Shown piece by piece: positions 1-10,759 of a stretch of 64,000 nt of DNA (position 1 is its first letter; every line of letters starts with the position of its first letter). The translations under genes were made by a program, and so were the position numbers. Under the pieces are notes generated by a model. It made no database searches, was not told where the DNA came from, and was given only the letters and a program-made list of their open reading frames with translations. Source of the DNA: Calendula officinalis (taxonomy: Eukaryota > Streptophyta > Magnoliopsida > Asterales > Asteraceae); assembly GCA_963853835.1 (NCBI GenBank), contig OY970832.1, forward strand, positions 25,476,208 through 25,540,207. The letters are read 5' to 3'.

Positions 1-783
1 TTTTTGAAGTTCCTCTCTTTTTATGAAGGCAATGATTTCTGTTGTTGCATCTGACTTAGTCTTGAGAAAGATGACCCAAGTATATCTTGAAAATTCATCA
101 ACCAAGACTAGAGTATAGATCTTTTTGGCCAAAGATGGTGTGCTGATGGGGCCAAAAAGATCCATATGTATCATAGTAAGAGGTTCATTAATGGAATGAT
201 TGACTTTGGACTTGAATGAACTCTTCTTCTGCTTGCCCATTTCACATGCTGAGCATAACTTATCTTTTGAATAAGTAATTGTGGGCAACCCTCTCACCAG
301 TTTCTTCATACTGAGCTCGTTGATATTTCTAAAGTTGATGTGAGAGAGTTTCTTGTGCCATAGCCAATGCAATTCTGGCTTGACTTTAGAAAGCAGGCAT
401 ACTCGAATAGTTGGGTCTATTTCAGATAGGTTGACCACATATACATCTTTTTCTCTTATAGCAATGAGTACAGGCTGGCCTTTATCATTGTAGATGATTC
501 CTGCAACCTTCCTGAATCGAGCTTCATTGTCATCATCACACATCTGGCTGATACTGAGCAGATTGTGTTTAAGACCCTCTACATAGGCAACTCTTTTAAA
601 AGTTATGTTGCCTGCTTTGATTACACCATAACCTCTTGTCTTTCCCACCGAGTCATCTCCAAACTTAACAGAAGGACCCTTCTCTGGAGTATAATTTAGA
701 AGGTATTCCATACTGCCAGTCATGTGTCTTGAGCAGCCACTATCTAAGTACCATTTTCTGTCACCCTGCACAAGACACACAAT
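1..783 (-). CDS. Pol: protease, GAG-pre-integrase and start of integrase (copia A, runs off the window)
   Basis: An open frame of about 260 codons with no stop, from near 783 to the window edge. It starts with the aspartic protease motif YLDSGCSRHMT. The GAG-pre-integrase region follows, with the HHCC zinc-binding residues (WLWHKKLSHINF, then LCSACEMGK). Next is the first catalytic Asp of integrase in HMDLFGP and the conserved YTLVLVDEFSRYTW. No ATG is needed, because this part is made as a fusion with gag. The frame reads ELIIIVCLVQGDRKW upstream of the protease and overlaps the gag stop by one frame. Confidence 0.85.
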   Translation of the reverse strand, partial: MVCLVQGDRKWYLDSGCSRHMTGSMEYLLNYTPEKGPSVKFGDDSVGKTRGYGVIKAGNITFKRVAYVEGLKHNLLSISQMCDDDNEARFRKVAGIIYNDKGQPVLIAIREKDVYVVNLSEIDPTIRVCLLSKVKPELHWLWHKKLSHINFRNINELSMKKLVRGLPTITYSKDKLCSACEMGKQKKSSFKSKVNHSINEPLTMIHMDLFGPISTPSLAKKIYTLVLVDEFSRYTWVIFLKTKSDATTEIIAFIKREELQK

Positions 784-788
784 AATAA

Positions 789-1076
789 TTAGTTCCTTTT
801 AGGAACCCATTTTTGAATGGGACATTTGGTGGGATAAACATATTTTGACTTGATCTCTTTATGTGGAGAGGTCAGTATCACTTCGGGGGAAACTTTAGAG
901 GTTTTCTTTGGTGATACTGACTTAGTTTCTCTCCTTTTCTTTGGTACTGAGTACCTAGGACTTGAGAGATCAGTCCAGCATTCATCTCCCTTATGACCAG
1001 TATGATGACATCTATAACATTTTCTAGGTCTATTTCTAAACATATTTTCATAAGGTATTTTAGAAAAATGTTGCAC
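789..1076 (-). CDS. Gag C-terminal part with second zinc knuckle (copia A)
   Basis: 95-aa ORF, and the same frame is open further upstream to about 1135. It holds a second CCHC knuckle, CYRCHHTGHKGDEC, about 550 residues after the first. It ends KWVPKRN-stop just before protease. It is the displaced C-terminus of the gag at 1132-3360, separated by a one-base frameshift. The closing WVP motif is shared with the gag ends of elements B and C here. Protease follows in a different frame with about 40 nt between. Confidence 0.75.
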   Translation of the reverse strand: MQHFSKIPYENMFRNRPRKCYRCHHTGHKGDECWTDLSSPRYSVPKKRRETKSVSPKKTSKVSPEVILTSPHKEIKSKYVYPTKCPIQKWVPKRN

Positions 1077-1131
1077 TTTTGGTAGATCAGTATGAACAAG
1101 TTTTGCAAATTGTTTACTTAAAGATTTGACC

Positions 1132-3360
1132 TTATGTATCTGATTTTAAAATGTTATTTTTGTCATTTTTAATAGGTGTTTTAACATTTTGTTTTACTGG
1201 TTTAAAGGGTGATGTATCTGATTGCTTCTTTTTATTTGGCAGAGAAGTGTTTCTAATATTATTAGTGGTAGACTTCTTGTCTCTGCCAACTAAGGACCTA
1301 GTTAAAGTTGGTTTTTGTTTATCATGTTTTGAAGAAACATCTTTAACAGGTTCTTTAGATTTCTCAGTATATGATGTTTCTGTTCCTGCAACTTCTGTAT
1401 TAGATGAAACATTTGAGATAGAAGTTGTCTTATTATCATTATATAATTCAAAAGTTGTTGTATTAAATAATAATTCAAAAGGTGGAACAGCAGAAGTGTC
1501 ATACTGATCTATTGGGAGCTCAGTATCAGAAATTTCTTTTATAGAAAATTCAATACTGGGTTCTTGTAGCTCAGTATAGCACTTTGAGCAGATGGAGGGA
1601 CCAATAGGTTTTTCTAAAATTTCATTTTCCTCATCATCTGACTCGGTTTGACATCCAACTTCACAAAACGTTTTGGCTTTTATAAATTTAATAGGGTTCA
1701 TATTAGAAAATTCTTCAAATAAATCAGCAAAATTATTCCTATTTTTAAATTGAGGATCAACACCAAGTGCAGCCCTCACATTTTCTGCAAATTGTTCATT
1801 TAAACATTTATTTAATTTTATTGAAGCATTTCCCCAAGATTTACACTGTTTTTCAAATTTCTCTTTTTCAAGTTTGTGTAAATGAGCTTTATCAGCTAAT
1901 CTTTGGTTAATGTCTTTTAAATCTGAAAAATTTAATTCTAAATCTTTATACTTTGCTAGTTTATCTAAGTTTTCATTATTTACCCTTTCAAGTTCTTGAA
2001 TTGTTAATTTTAAAGCTTTTTCTTTTTGTACAGAGGTTTTAAGGTCAACAAGCATATACTCAAAAATCTTAGTTTTTTTATTCACTGAATAAGTTTGAAA
2101 GGAACTTACCTTGTACAACTGAGTGGAATCCCAATCAGTATGAACACTCATCCTCTCAGCCTCTTTGATATCCTTTTCAAAGGAGCTCTTCAAATCATCT
2201 TCAGTGAAAGCCATAAAGGCTTTATTTTCAATCTCTTCCTCATCATCACTTAAGTCTTCATCCATCCAGGCTTCTGAGTAAAGTGCTTGATGAGGTGCTC
2301 CATTCCCTTCTGCCCTCTTGCCCTTGCTCCAATTCTTCAGCTTGACATATTTGTCTCTATACCTTTTTGCTCGGTATGCAATTTTGTCATTTTGGTCAGT
2401 CTCAGAAGACTTGGTATTACAATTTGCAGCAATATGTCCAGGCTTTCCACACCTATAGCAAAGACCTGACCTTGGGTCAGTATTAGAAGAGCTAACACCA
2501 AGCCTCTTCTTCTTCAACTGATCCAGCTTCATGGACATAAGAGCCATTTGGGTTTCAAGCTCTTCTGCCTCAGCATCAGCAAGATCAACTTCTGGTTCAT
2601 CTGGCTCAGTCACAGTATAGGCCTGTTGCACAACTAGAGCCATGCCAGTGGAAGACTTGTCAGTTTTCTTCCAGTTGATCAGTCTTGCAGCATTATTTTC
2701 CTCATGATTCAACATTAGACCATACAAAGTTTGAAGAGTGTATGACTCAATGTTGTTAGCAGCATTGACAAAATTTGTCATGTCAAGAAATTGTTGAGGA
2801 AGACTATCCAGGAACTTTTGAACAAGCTCTCCTTCCTCTTTCACAATGCCTACACTGATTAAATCATGGATAACAGTATTGAACCTGTTATAGAGAGTGG
2901 TGATGTCTTCATTAGGAGTTGAGAAGAAATTTTCATATTTCCTTCTCATGTTGCTTTTTCTTTGCAACTTCACCTTTGTTGTGCCTTCATAGGTGACTGA
3001 TAGGCTATCCCACATAGCCTTTGCAGTTGGCAATTTCATAATTTCATTTAGTATATCTTTGGTAACAGCATTACCAATCACCCCTTTAGCTCTAGAGTCT
3101 AAAGCATACAACTGACGATCAGTATCAGTCCAGTTGTGCTTTAGTTTAGGTACAGTTCTTATGCCCTCAGGAGCATCATCAGTAGCAGCAACAGGTTCCA
3201 CAGTTTGTGGAATGATGGGACCATCATATAGCACAGTGAGCATCTCATGGTGAATAGATTCAAGATACCACTGAGCTTTAAGCTTCCATTGATGGAAGTC
3301 TTTTCCATCAAAGATGGGTACTCCCTTTCCAGACATAATTGGTGCAACGATTGTAGACAT
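1132..3360 (-). CDS. Gag polyprotein, N-terminal and central part (copia A)
   Basis: 742-aa ORF. The N-terminus (MSTIVAPIMSGKG, then FDGKDFHQWK) is the DUF4219-like start of copia gag. Residues about 90-230 match the UBN2/retrotran_gag region (LYALDSRAKG, MWDSLSVTYEG, KFLDSLPQQF). A CCHC knuckle, CYRCGKPGHIAANC, lies near residue 300. After it come acidic stretches and a long Lys/Glu/Leu-rich coiled coil (about 430-540), as in Sirevirus gags. It would form the particle and bind RNA. The ORF stops at NILKSDT, but the next frame continues without stops into the ORF at 789-1076. The stop is therefore a frameshift near 1135, not the original C-terminus. Confidence 0.85.
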   Translation of the reverse strand: MSTIVAPIMSGKGVPIFDGKDFHQWKLKAQWYLESIHHEMLTVLYDGPIIPQTVEPVAATDDAPEGIRTVPKLKHNWTDTDRQLYALDSRAKGVIGNAVTKDILNEIMKLPTAKAMWDSLSVTYEGTTKVKLQRKSNMRRKYENFFSTPNEDITTLYNRFNTVIHDLISVGIVKEEGELVQKFLDSLPQQFLDMTNFVNAANNIESYTLQTLYGLMLNHEENNAARLINWKKTDKSSTGMALVVQQAYTVTEPDEPEVDLADAEAEELETQMALMSMKLDQLKKKRLGVSSSNTDPRSGLCYRCGKPGHIAANCNTKSSETDQNDKIAYRAKRYRDKYVKLKNWSKGKRAEGNGAPHQALYSEAWMDEDLSDDEEEIENKAFMAFTEDDLKSSFEKDIKEAERMSVHTDWDSTQLYKVSSFQTYSVNKKTKIFEYMLVDLKTSVQKEKALKLTIQELERVNNENLDKLAKYKDLELNFSDLKDINQRLADKAHLHKLEKEKFEKQCKSWGNASIKLNKCLNEQFAENVRAALGVDPQFKNRNNFADLFEEFSNMNPIKFIKAKTFCEVGCQTESDDEENEILEKPIGPSICSKCYTELQEPSIEFSIKEISDTELPIDQYDTSAVPPFELLFNTTTFELYNDNKTTSISNVSSNTEVAGTETSYTEKSKEPVKDVSSKHDKQKPTLTRSLVGRDKKSTTNNIRNTSLPNKKKQSDTSPFKPVKQNVKTPIKNDKNNILKSDT

Positions 3361-3443
3361 TTTGGATTTTTGAGTGTTGGAGGGATAGATGTAGGAAATG
3401 GCTGCCAGGGTTATAGATCGACTAAATAAGAGTTTATTTAGCC

Positions 3444-3457
3444 TGCTCTGATACCAG
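3444..3457 (-). other. Primer-binding site (initiator Met tRNA) of element A
   Basis: The plus strand reads GCTCTGATACCAG next to the LTR. Its complement, TGGTATCAGAGC, is the usual plant copia primer site matching the 3' end of initiator methionine tRNA. Confidence 0.85.
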
Positions 3458-3458
3458 T

Positions 3459-3968
3459 TGTTAGGTCACAACACCCCTGGTTTGTTAGTTAATTGATTAG
3501 ATTGATTATACAAAAGACAATTAAAGTGTACAACACAGTATTAGAGTCGGTGTACAAATCCACTAAGTGTGGTATGCTGCGGAAAAGCAATACCACTAAT
3601 CAATTACAAGATATGAACGTGAAAGTGTGAATTGGTGAATACTCCTTTGCAAGATGATCTCTATTTATAATGTTTATAGAGATCTTACATAATGAGCAAA
3701 GGAGTAACCGAAGGACTAAGTAAGGGAAATGACTAAGATCAAGGGATTTGATCTTAGTCCGTTACTATACTGAGTATCACTCAGTCCTTCTACTTAGTCC
3801 TTGTACTCAGTATCACTATCTGATACTAAGTGCTGATACTGAGTTCCAATACTGATCACTCAGTATCAGACCTAAACTTAGCTATATTATTCTACATATT
3901 AATCAAAGCTAGTCTAGGTTGTTTTGTTATCTTAAGATCCAAAAGGGACAAGGCTTTTTGCCTTAACA
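3459..3968 (-). repeat. 5' LTR of copia element A
   Basis: On the plus strand it begins TGTTAGGTCACAAC directly beside the primer-binding site and probably ends TTGCCTTAACA, about 510 bp. It is crowded with the words CAGTATC, GATACTGAG and ACTTAGTC, which also recur through the element's coding part. The partner LTR is outside the window, so the outer end and the TSD (perhaps TTGAG) are unconfirmed. Confidence 0.65.
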
Positions 3969-4139
3969 TTGAGCGAGCAAAAGTGTCACTTCAAGTATAA
4001 AGTTTTAGTTAGTGTGTACTATCTATTTCCGCAAACTTTGTACTGCATTAAGTTGTTTCAATAAACTCTTAATCATTGAAAACTTGTGTGTTCTTTATAT
4101 TATAGTCTTTACTTAGCCGTAACGCAACACGTTTGTGTT
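3969..4139. other. Unassigned spacer, possibly an LTR remnant
   Basis: AT-rich sequence with AATAAA (in CAATAAACTCTTAATC) followed by TTGTGTGTTC, and ending GTAACGCAACA. This resembles the R-U5 part of a copia LTR but has no partner here. It may belong to the dead plus-strand copia that follows. Confidence 0.3.
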
Positions 4140-5062
4140 GTTGGGATCCAACAGTTTCCTATCATGATACCGGTATTTTTCTAAGCCAGTCTAAATATGC
4201 TCATGACATTCTTGCACGAGCTCAACTCTTGGATGCCAAACACGCCACTACTCCGCTTTCCACTTTCGCTTACTTCACCAGCGACGGCATCCCATTTCAT
4301 GACCCTACATTGTATCGCTCTCTTGTCGGGGCACTCCAATATCTCACCATCACTCGACCTGATCTTTCCCATGCCGTAAATCAAGTCAGACAATTTCTTC
4401 ATGCCCCAATGCAATATCATTTCCAAGCGGTTAAACGCATCATGCGATATGTTAAGGGCACTTTGTCCTTCGGACTTTTGTTTTCTCATGCCACTATTCC
4501 GTCAGTTTTGGGCTACTCTGATGCCGATTAGACACGTTGAACTGAAACACAACGCTCCACTTATGGGTGTTCTATTTTTCTTGGTGGAAATCTTGTGTCA
4601 TGGAGTGCAAAGAAACAACCCACTGTCTCTCGATCTAGTTGCGACTCTGAGTATCGTGCATTAGCTAATATGGTGGCTGAAGTAATCTGGGTTACTTATC
4701 TTCTCAAAGAACTCCATGTCTTACCCACTGGTCGCCCTACTATCTTATGTGATAACCGTAGTGCTCTCTTTTTTAGTCAAAACCTCATATCTCACAAAAG
4801 AGCAAAACACATAGATATTGATTACCATTTTGTGCGAGAATTGGTGCTCTCGGGGAAATTACATACACGGTACATCTCTACTCATCTCCAACTTGTAGAC
4901 ATCTTCACCAAGAGTCTACCACGTCCACTTTTTGAGGATTTTCGATCCAAGCTACGTGTTGGTCCTCCCCCACTTCGCTTGCGAGAGGGTAATAGGAATG
5001 ATATCAACCTAACAAGGAATGATATCAATCATGACAAGGCAAATCTCACGCAATCAATATAG
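4140..5062 (+). pseudogene. Copia pol fragment: C-terminal RT and RNase H
   Basis: Two overlapping plus-strand frames. Positions 4133-4531 encode the RT C-terminus (GIFLSQSKYAHDIL, YRSLVGALQYLTITRPDLS, RIMRYVKGTLSFG) up to YSDAD, where TAG intervenes. The 4595-5062 frame carries RNase H (SWSAKKQPTVSRSSCDSEYR, CDNRSALF, RAKHIDIDYHFVRE, VDIFTKSLP). The normal sequence between YSDAD and SWSAKK is present but frameshifted and shortened near 4530. Gag, protease, integrase and the RT catalytic YVDD are absent. It lies opposite in strand to element A and is unrelated to its insertion. GC and codon use look like a retroelement, not a host gene. Confidence 0.9.
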
Positions 5063-5698
5063 ACTAGGAAAGTCTTTTAATGTATTTTAATGTATTGATT
5101 TTGTATTGTAATTACCTTGTATTATATAACTGATGCAATACTACACCTCACAATTAACGTGAGATTATTCAAATCTCTCACTACAAAAAATGTGAAACAA
5201 TATAGACAAACATACTTGAATGCAAACATTTATAATTTTTAAATGTGAGAAATCACCTTGTGGCACTGCTTAGACCATATGGAATCATGTCAATCATAGC
5301 GTACGTGTTAAGGCTGCAATTAACGAGTATCGTTACCTAGATTTAAATGAGAAAATGCATAACAAAAAAGACGAAATCTAAATGTAGGACTCCATTAATT
5401 TAACCTGATAGAAAGAACTGAGGTTTCTAGTTTTGGATTTGGAAGACGACCAGATAGCAACACCATCATTTCAAACGAACACATCTCTAAACTGTTTAAA
5501 GATTCACAGAATCACAACCTTCAGAAAAAAGGTATATCTGAAAATCATTATTTATATATTTACTTTAAAAGCACGGCATGCCCAACACGTGTTCCAAGTA
5601 TATATGTGAACATGGCCTACCAAAATAAGAGGTCTAATATTTTTCTTGCATATATATTAGCCTTGGCGTTCCTAGTTGGCACAGTAAGATTATGTTAC
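5063..5698. other. Non-coding spacer
   Basis: No gene seen. The first 100 bp (TAATGTATTTTAATGTATTG and a TTGTATTATATAACTG stretch) may be the truncated 3' LTR of the dead copia. The rest is ordinary AT-rich sequence. Confidence 0.4.
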
Positions 5699-5892
5699 TC
5701 CCTCCGTACCATTTTTATTGTCTAGTATACTATTTTAGTTTCTCCACAAAGACTGTCTTTCCTAAACTTCAACCAATCAAAAAACATCTAAGTGGGAAAG
5801 AAAAAATTTAATTGGTGACATAGTATAATTAATGTACTTTCCTTAAACTGTGTGCTTTTTTATAGTGGACAATAAATTTGGGACGGAGGGAG
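5699..5892. mobile_element. Stowaway-type MITE (Tc1/mariner)
   Basis: 194-bp element with terminal inverted repeats CTCCCTCCGTACC and GGGACGGAGGGAG. It is flanked by the TA target duplication (5697-5698 and 5893-5894). No coding capacity. Confidence 0.9.
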
Positions 5893-5894
5893 TA

Positions 5895-6239
5895 TATTAT
5901 TAACAGCCAGCGGGTATCATAAGCGAGCTGGGAAAACAAAACGTTGGAATTTTTATAAATTATAATTTTAGATCAATATTTAGGGCCTAATTTTTCAGAA
6001 GATGTACCGGACCTTTGAGTTCCGGACCGGCCCTGTTTAAAAATTGATGAATATGTAAGTGAATATAATTTGATGTGTTTCTTCATCGAGTAGATTGAGT
6101 ATAAATACAAGAAACTAAATATCAGTTACATACAAGAATAAGGAAATTAATAATACACATTAAAGACCATAAATGTAAATTATGAAACTGAAATCTTGAG
6201 CCTTGCTTTCGGCTAATAGAATATAGAAATCATGAATTA
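5895..6239. other. Non-coding spacer
   Basis: AT-rich sequence beside the MATE fragment. Nothing recognised. Confidence 0.4.
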
Positions 6240-6600
6240 CTAGACCATAACCGTAGAAGGAACAGCAAGTTGAATCTCATCAAAAGCGTCTTTTGAGAAA
6301 CCGGTCCAAGTGTCTTTACACGAAGGAGAAACTCGAACATAAACTGCTAACAACAATACATTAATCCAAAGAGAACTAGCATAAGCTAATGCTGCACCTC
6401 TACTTCCAAGCCCAGAATTAAACACCATAATCCAACAAACTAATATATGATGTAAAGTTGTAAATCCAATGGTTAACATCATTGAACCACATTATTTTGA
6501 GATTGTAGAAACTGAATATGAGATTGAAGTAACCCGTGTGCAAATTGTCAAAGTAAATCCCTGCTTCAGCTGAGATTTCATGATCTTGACTAAGAATTTG
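6240..6600 (-). pseudogene. MATE transporter gene fragment (exon 2 region)
   Basis: Minus-strand relic of exon 2 of a MATE gene, closely matching 45630-46021 of the intact gene in this window. An 80-codon frame at 6240-6482 reads HILVCWIMVF, LGSRGAAL, SLWINVLLLAVYVRVSP and LAVPSTVMV. Upstream (6480-6600), pieces such as SQNNVV and QDHEISAEAG are recognisable but hit by a 1-nt frameshift and a deletion of about 8 codons. A four-residue deletion removes part of IPAFLK. At its 3' end the sequence runs through the old splice donor into intron (CTAGTAATTC against CTGGTAATTA). It is therefore a genomic copy, not a retrocopy. Confidence 0.85.
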
Positions 6601-6689
6601 TCAAATTCTAATGATTTGACTGAAATCTATTGACTGTCAATGTATGCTACTTTTGTGTGATGCCCTATAGCACAAATAGGTAAGGGGGT

Positions 6690-7215
6690 TGTCAAGATCG
6701 ATTAACCAAAACAGTTAATAAACACAATGATCTACTCAACGGTAGAAGTTACAGCGGATTAACACTACGTTGATTTAATCAAGAACAATAAACTGTAAAT
6801 AATATAAGAATTATTAAGAACACAGTTTATCACAAAAAGCTTCAATGTATATTGATCGAATGAATACAATACACATGTATGTTTACAATTCATAAGGAAC
6901 AATATCTAATAGTCTTTGAAGCCTAACTATTTAACCTAGTTATTCTAGGATACGATTACAATTTGAATTACAAAAGATATCACATTCTAAACAAACTTTC
7001 CTAAGATCTCGGACTCGATATACTCCATAAATAAGCATAGCAGTAGTAATCTTCATCGAGCAGTAGTGAATGATAACATCAGCAGTAATAACCAAGATCA
7101 GTAGGAACTGCATCATCAGTAGTATCTTTTGTCTTCAGTATTAAGTCTTGTACCAGCATCAAGACTTGATCAGTAATAATCTGCATATCAGTAGTAAATC
7201 GTTTATATCCCAACA
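6690..7215 (-). repeat. 3' LTR of copia B
   Basis: Starts TGTCAAGATCGATTAACC and ends TATCCCAACA on the plus strand. 526 bp, the same length as its partner. Rich in AGTAGTAA and AGTAATAA words. Preceded by TSD GGGGT. Confidence 0.95.
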
Positions 7216-7233
7216 ATCTCCCCCTAAACTTAT
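7216..7233 (-). other. Polypurine tract of copia B
   Basis: The minus strand reads AAGTTTAGGGGGAGAT directly before the 3' LTR (TGTTGGG). This is the standard plus-strand primer of plant copia elements. Confidence 0.85.
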
Positions 7234-7258
7234 TAATTCATCTTTGAATTAATCAAGT

Positions 7259-10200
7259 TTATTTTCCTTTTTCTTTTTCTTCCTTTTCTCTTTTCTCTTT
7301 TCCTTCTTTTTCTCTTAACTCTTTCAGTCTTCTTTGTTCATCCACATATGCTTTATTCTTTTGAAATAATTGTCTGTATTTTTCAGTATACATACCTGGA
7401 TCATTAGGTCTTACAAATGCACAGCATAAGATTTGATAAAAAGTTTTCTTTGAGTGGTTGTAATCTCTCTCCATTAAATACAGCTCACATCTTCTGTTGG
7501 TTCTTTCAAAGAAATACATGTTTACTGAAGGAAGAACATTCCATGCAAATAAGTTGTCTTCACTTGTAATTCTTTCAATATATTTTTCTGGATGAAATGC
7601 AGCATCTATCATTTCTGTTAAGTATCCAGCTCCAGTGTTTTTCCACCTTTTATTTGACATTCTTGGTTTTCCAATTTCCGACATTGTAAGAATATCACTT
7701 CTGTTGAAGGATAAGAACATAGGTTTCCATGCTTTGAATTTCTGAACACTTTTGTCTGCTCTTATGATTTCATGAATTCATGGATTATCTTGTTGAATTG
7801 GTTGTGGATCTTCAATGATTTGGGGAGTTTGTTTAAGTTTCTTTGTAGCTGGATCTTCACCTTCTATAACTTTTCTTTTCTTTGAAGCTTGTTCTGAAGA
7901 TTCACCAACTACAGTTTTTCAACTAAGTATGAGCTTGGGATCAATGTTTATTACATTTGAAGGTTCAATTGCTTTTACATCTTCATGTAATTCTTTCTTT
8001 TTCTCACTGCAAAACCTTTCAACTAAGGTTATAAGTTTCATTCTACCAAAAGATTTTGCACTGTGACCTCTTGACTTCAGATATTCAATCATATCTCTTT
8101 TCTCTTCATCAAAGGCTTCAGGCATGTCAATCTTGCATCTTTTGCATTCTTTTATTTGTACTTCAAGAAGGTACAATCTTTCTTCTTCACATTTCTTAAT
8201 TTTATCAAGTTCTTCTTGTTGACCTTCTAGAAGAAATTCTTCAATTTCGTGAATTGCTTCAACTGCAGATTGTTCTTCTTGAGCCTTCTTTTTGTTTTCA
8301 AGTTCAAGAGTTTTGAAACATTTCTTGTGGTACCTCATTCTCTTAACTTTCCAATGTGATTGTCTTAAAGGCCTGACTAGATTCATCTTGTTCACCATAT
8401 AGTGACCAAGTGCTCTGTGTGGATTGTCATCATCAAAATTTTCTTTTCCTTTACCTATGCATTGTGATGGAGGTGTATATTTCATATCTAGTACCTCATT
8501 TATTTGGATTTTTGGTGCAAAGGTATGAGCTTCATCACTTTCAGAATTTTTGGGTGAGGAGGTAATTCACATTCATCTACCTCTTCCCAATTTACATTAG
8601 CATCAAAATCTGGAACAATTAATTCTATTGTTGATGGTGTTGTGGTTACTACTGGTGAATCAGTAGTAACTGGTACTTGTGTTGTTGTTGTTACAGACTC
8701 GGTAGTAACCAATGTAGTTACTACTGGTATTAAGCCTTGAAGGTTAAAGGGTCTGTAAAGTACCATTTGTAGGTTTGAGGGGACTGCTACTGGTGAAGTT
8801 GTTGATGTAGTTGTCACCAAAGGAGTTATTATTGATGTTGCTTCTTGTGTTTCTTCTTCAATTGGGTCAGTAATAATTACTTCAGTTGTTTGAATGACTT
8901 CAGTAGTGTCCATGGGATCAGTAGTACCCATGACTTCAGTAGCAATTTGAGAAGGTACTTGTTCTGCTGTTGGTGATTGTTGTGCAGACACAAATACGTC
9001 TTCTTCCATACTTTTGACTCCTCTGTCAGAGTCTTCATCACTTTGACCTGTTTCACCATGAGCTCCTTTGAGATTCAAGAGGGAGGCTGCTGCTGCTGAA
9101 ATTGAAGTGTCAATCATTCCTTGCATTTGATCTTTCTCCCCCTTAGTGATCTCAACCTGTTGTGCATCACTACCATCAACCTTCTTCTTCAATTTCCTTA
9201 TTGTGGATGATTGTTTTTGAAATCTGTATTCAAATCTCTTCATTCTTCTATTTAGTACATTGATGTGGTGCTTCATGTAGCTCATGGTCATTCCTTGATT
9301 GTTGATAAGTGTGTGGCAGTTTTGTACAGTGGTTTCAAGATTTTCCATCCTATCCATTAATTCATTTTGTTGCATACTACCCTCAGTCCTTCTAGGAACA
9401 TCCTCGGGTTGGGTTGGTACATTGGTTTTAAGGTTTTCCATCCTTGCCATCAATTCAGTTGGTTCCATTCTTCCCTCATCACTGCTTGGTGATTCATTGG
9501 AGTTTTAGATACTCTCTTCTTCCTAGAAGAAGCAGTAGTATCTCCCCTTGTGGTTTCTTGGCACCGGGGTCCTTTAAGTGCTTCCTCAAAAGATGAGTTA
9601 TCACTTAAAGTTGCCGAGGTATGGGTCCTAATGATGTTTTCACTAGCCTGTGCACCAACCTTTAGTGCATCAGTAGTGAAAGCCCTTTCCTCATGACTTC
9701 TCTCCTCCTTGGAAGTCAACTCTTGGAGTCTGGGGTCTGACTTAATTGGTCCCCTGGTGTCCTTTTTGGAAAATCTTTTCCTTTTATATTTGGAGGATAT
9801 AATTTGGGTTTTAGGTTTGTTTACCAAAGACTGAAGAGTAACACTCTGAGGTTCTATTACATGTTCCTGGGACACATTCAGGACATCTTGAGGTGAGGTT
9901 GTTTGAGTGGCTAGGGGTTCTGTTTGGGCTGATTTTTGAGGTGATGGAGTGGGTCGGGGTTCAATGGGGTGACTTGAACCTTCTCCAGTTGGGGGATGAT
10001 CATGGATCATGTTTGAAAACAAAGGAGTAACCCTTCTAGTAAATTTAAATTGCCTTCTCATGTTTGAAAAGACCTTTTTATTAAGAGAAGGTGCAGTAAA
10101 AATTTTCTTTTAATCTGGGATCTCTCGGAGTGAAATATGTGCAATGAATCTTGGATACATTAAAAATTTAGAAGATGATAGGTTTCCAATCATACCATCA

Positions 10201-10759
10201 AAAATCATTTTTGAAAACTTGAACACTTGGTCTGTGCTCAAACAAACAACAACAGATGCTATTGAATAGTTGAATTCATTCCAAGTGCTCTTTTTAGGAG
10301 AGATGCAGTGTTGAACGGTATGAACTAAAAATTTCCACTGTGAGAAAGAAGCCCTTTTTGAAAAGTGACAATGTTTTGCTTTCCTTCATACCCTATTTTT
10401 ATTAAAGTTTCAACAAGCTCTTCCTTAGAAAGTAGAGATATACCTGATTCATCATGAAGTTTTAGATGTTGCCTGATAGATTGTTCTGTTATGAATATTG
10501 TTTTTCCATCTACTGTTGATTTAATTTTTGATATATCCCCTTCTTTGATGTGTTTTGCAGTCTCCCAAAATTGAACAATATGTCTCTCATAGATTGTAGG
10601 TTGGATTGTGAGAGCATATTTGATTGATGTGTGTTTAAGAAACATCACAATTTGCCTAAAATCTTTAGTGCCATCTGGATTTTTCAAGAAAGTGATCATA
10701 TTGTGAAATTCACAATATTTTAGATTTATTGGAACAGATAGAGGTTTGATCATTTCCAT
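7259..10759 (-). pseudogene. Third ORF of copia B, downstream of pol (Sirevirus env-like position), broken into five frames
   Basis: Five successive minus-strand frames follow RNase H: 10325-10759, 9450-10061, 8500-9468, 7919-8485 and 7259-7720. Between the first two, coding sequence continues in another frame (KWKFLVHT..., FSKMIFDGM) to a TAA near 10113, so they were once a single ORF of roughly 1000 codons. The N-terminal part (YERHIVQFWETAK, QSIRQHLKLHDESG) resembles a protein common beside Asteraceae retroelement pol genes and often misnamed longin-like. The middle is basic and Pro-rich. Then come a coiled coil with repeated MENL motifs and a Thr/Val-rich stretch. The tail is highly charged (EKREKEEKEKGK). 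I see no convincing signal peptide or membrane segment, so an envelope role is not supported. Function unknown. Confidence 0.75.

Larger units (their letters stand above)
1..3968 (-). mobile_element. Ty1/copia LTR retrotransposon A (Sirevirus-like), 5' part only
   Basis: On the minus strand the order is 5' LTR (3459-3968), primer-binding site, a long gag with two zinc knuckles, then protease and the start of integrase. The element runs off the left edge, so RT, RNase H and the 3' LTR are not seen. The order protease-integrase and the motif DSGCSRHMT place it in Ty1/copia. The long gag and the integrase sequence suggest the Sirevirus side of the superfamily. Gag is broken by at least one frameshift near 1135 and the gag-protease junction is also out of frame, so this copy is probably not autonomous. 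The right boundary at 3968 is inferred from LTR end symmetry (TGTTA...TAACA). Confidence 0.85.

Noticed and set aside
10325..10759. Host synaptobrevin/longin-like protein
   Set aside because: Lies between RNase H and the polypurine tract of copia B in the same orientation. The remembered database name reflects mis-annotation of retroelement ORFs.
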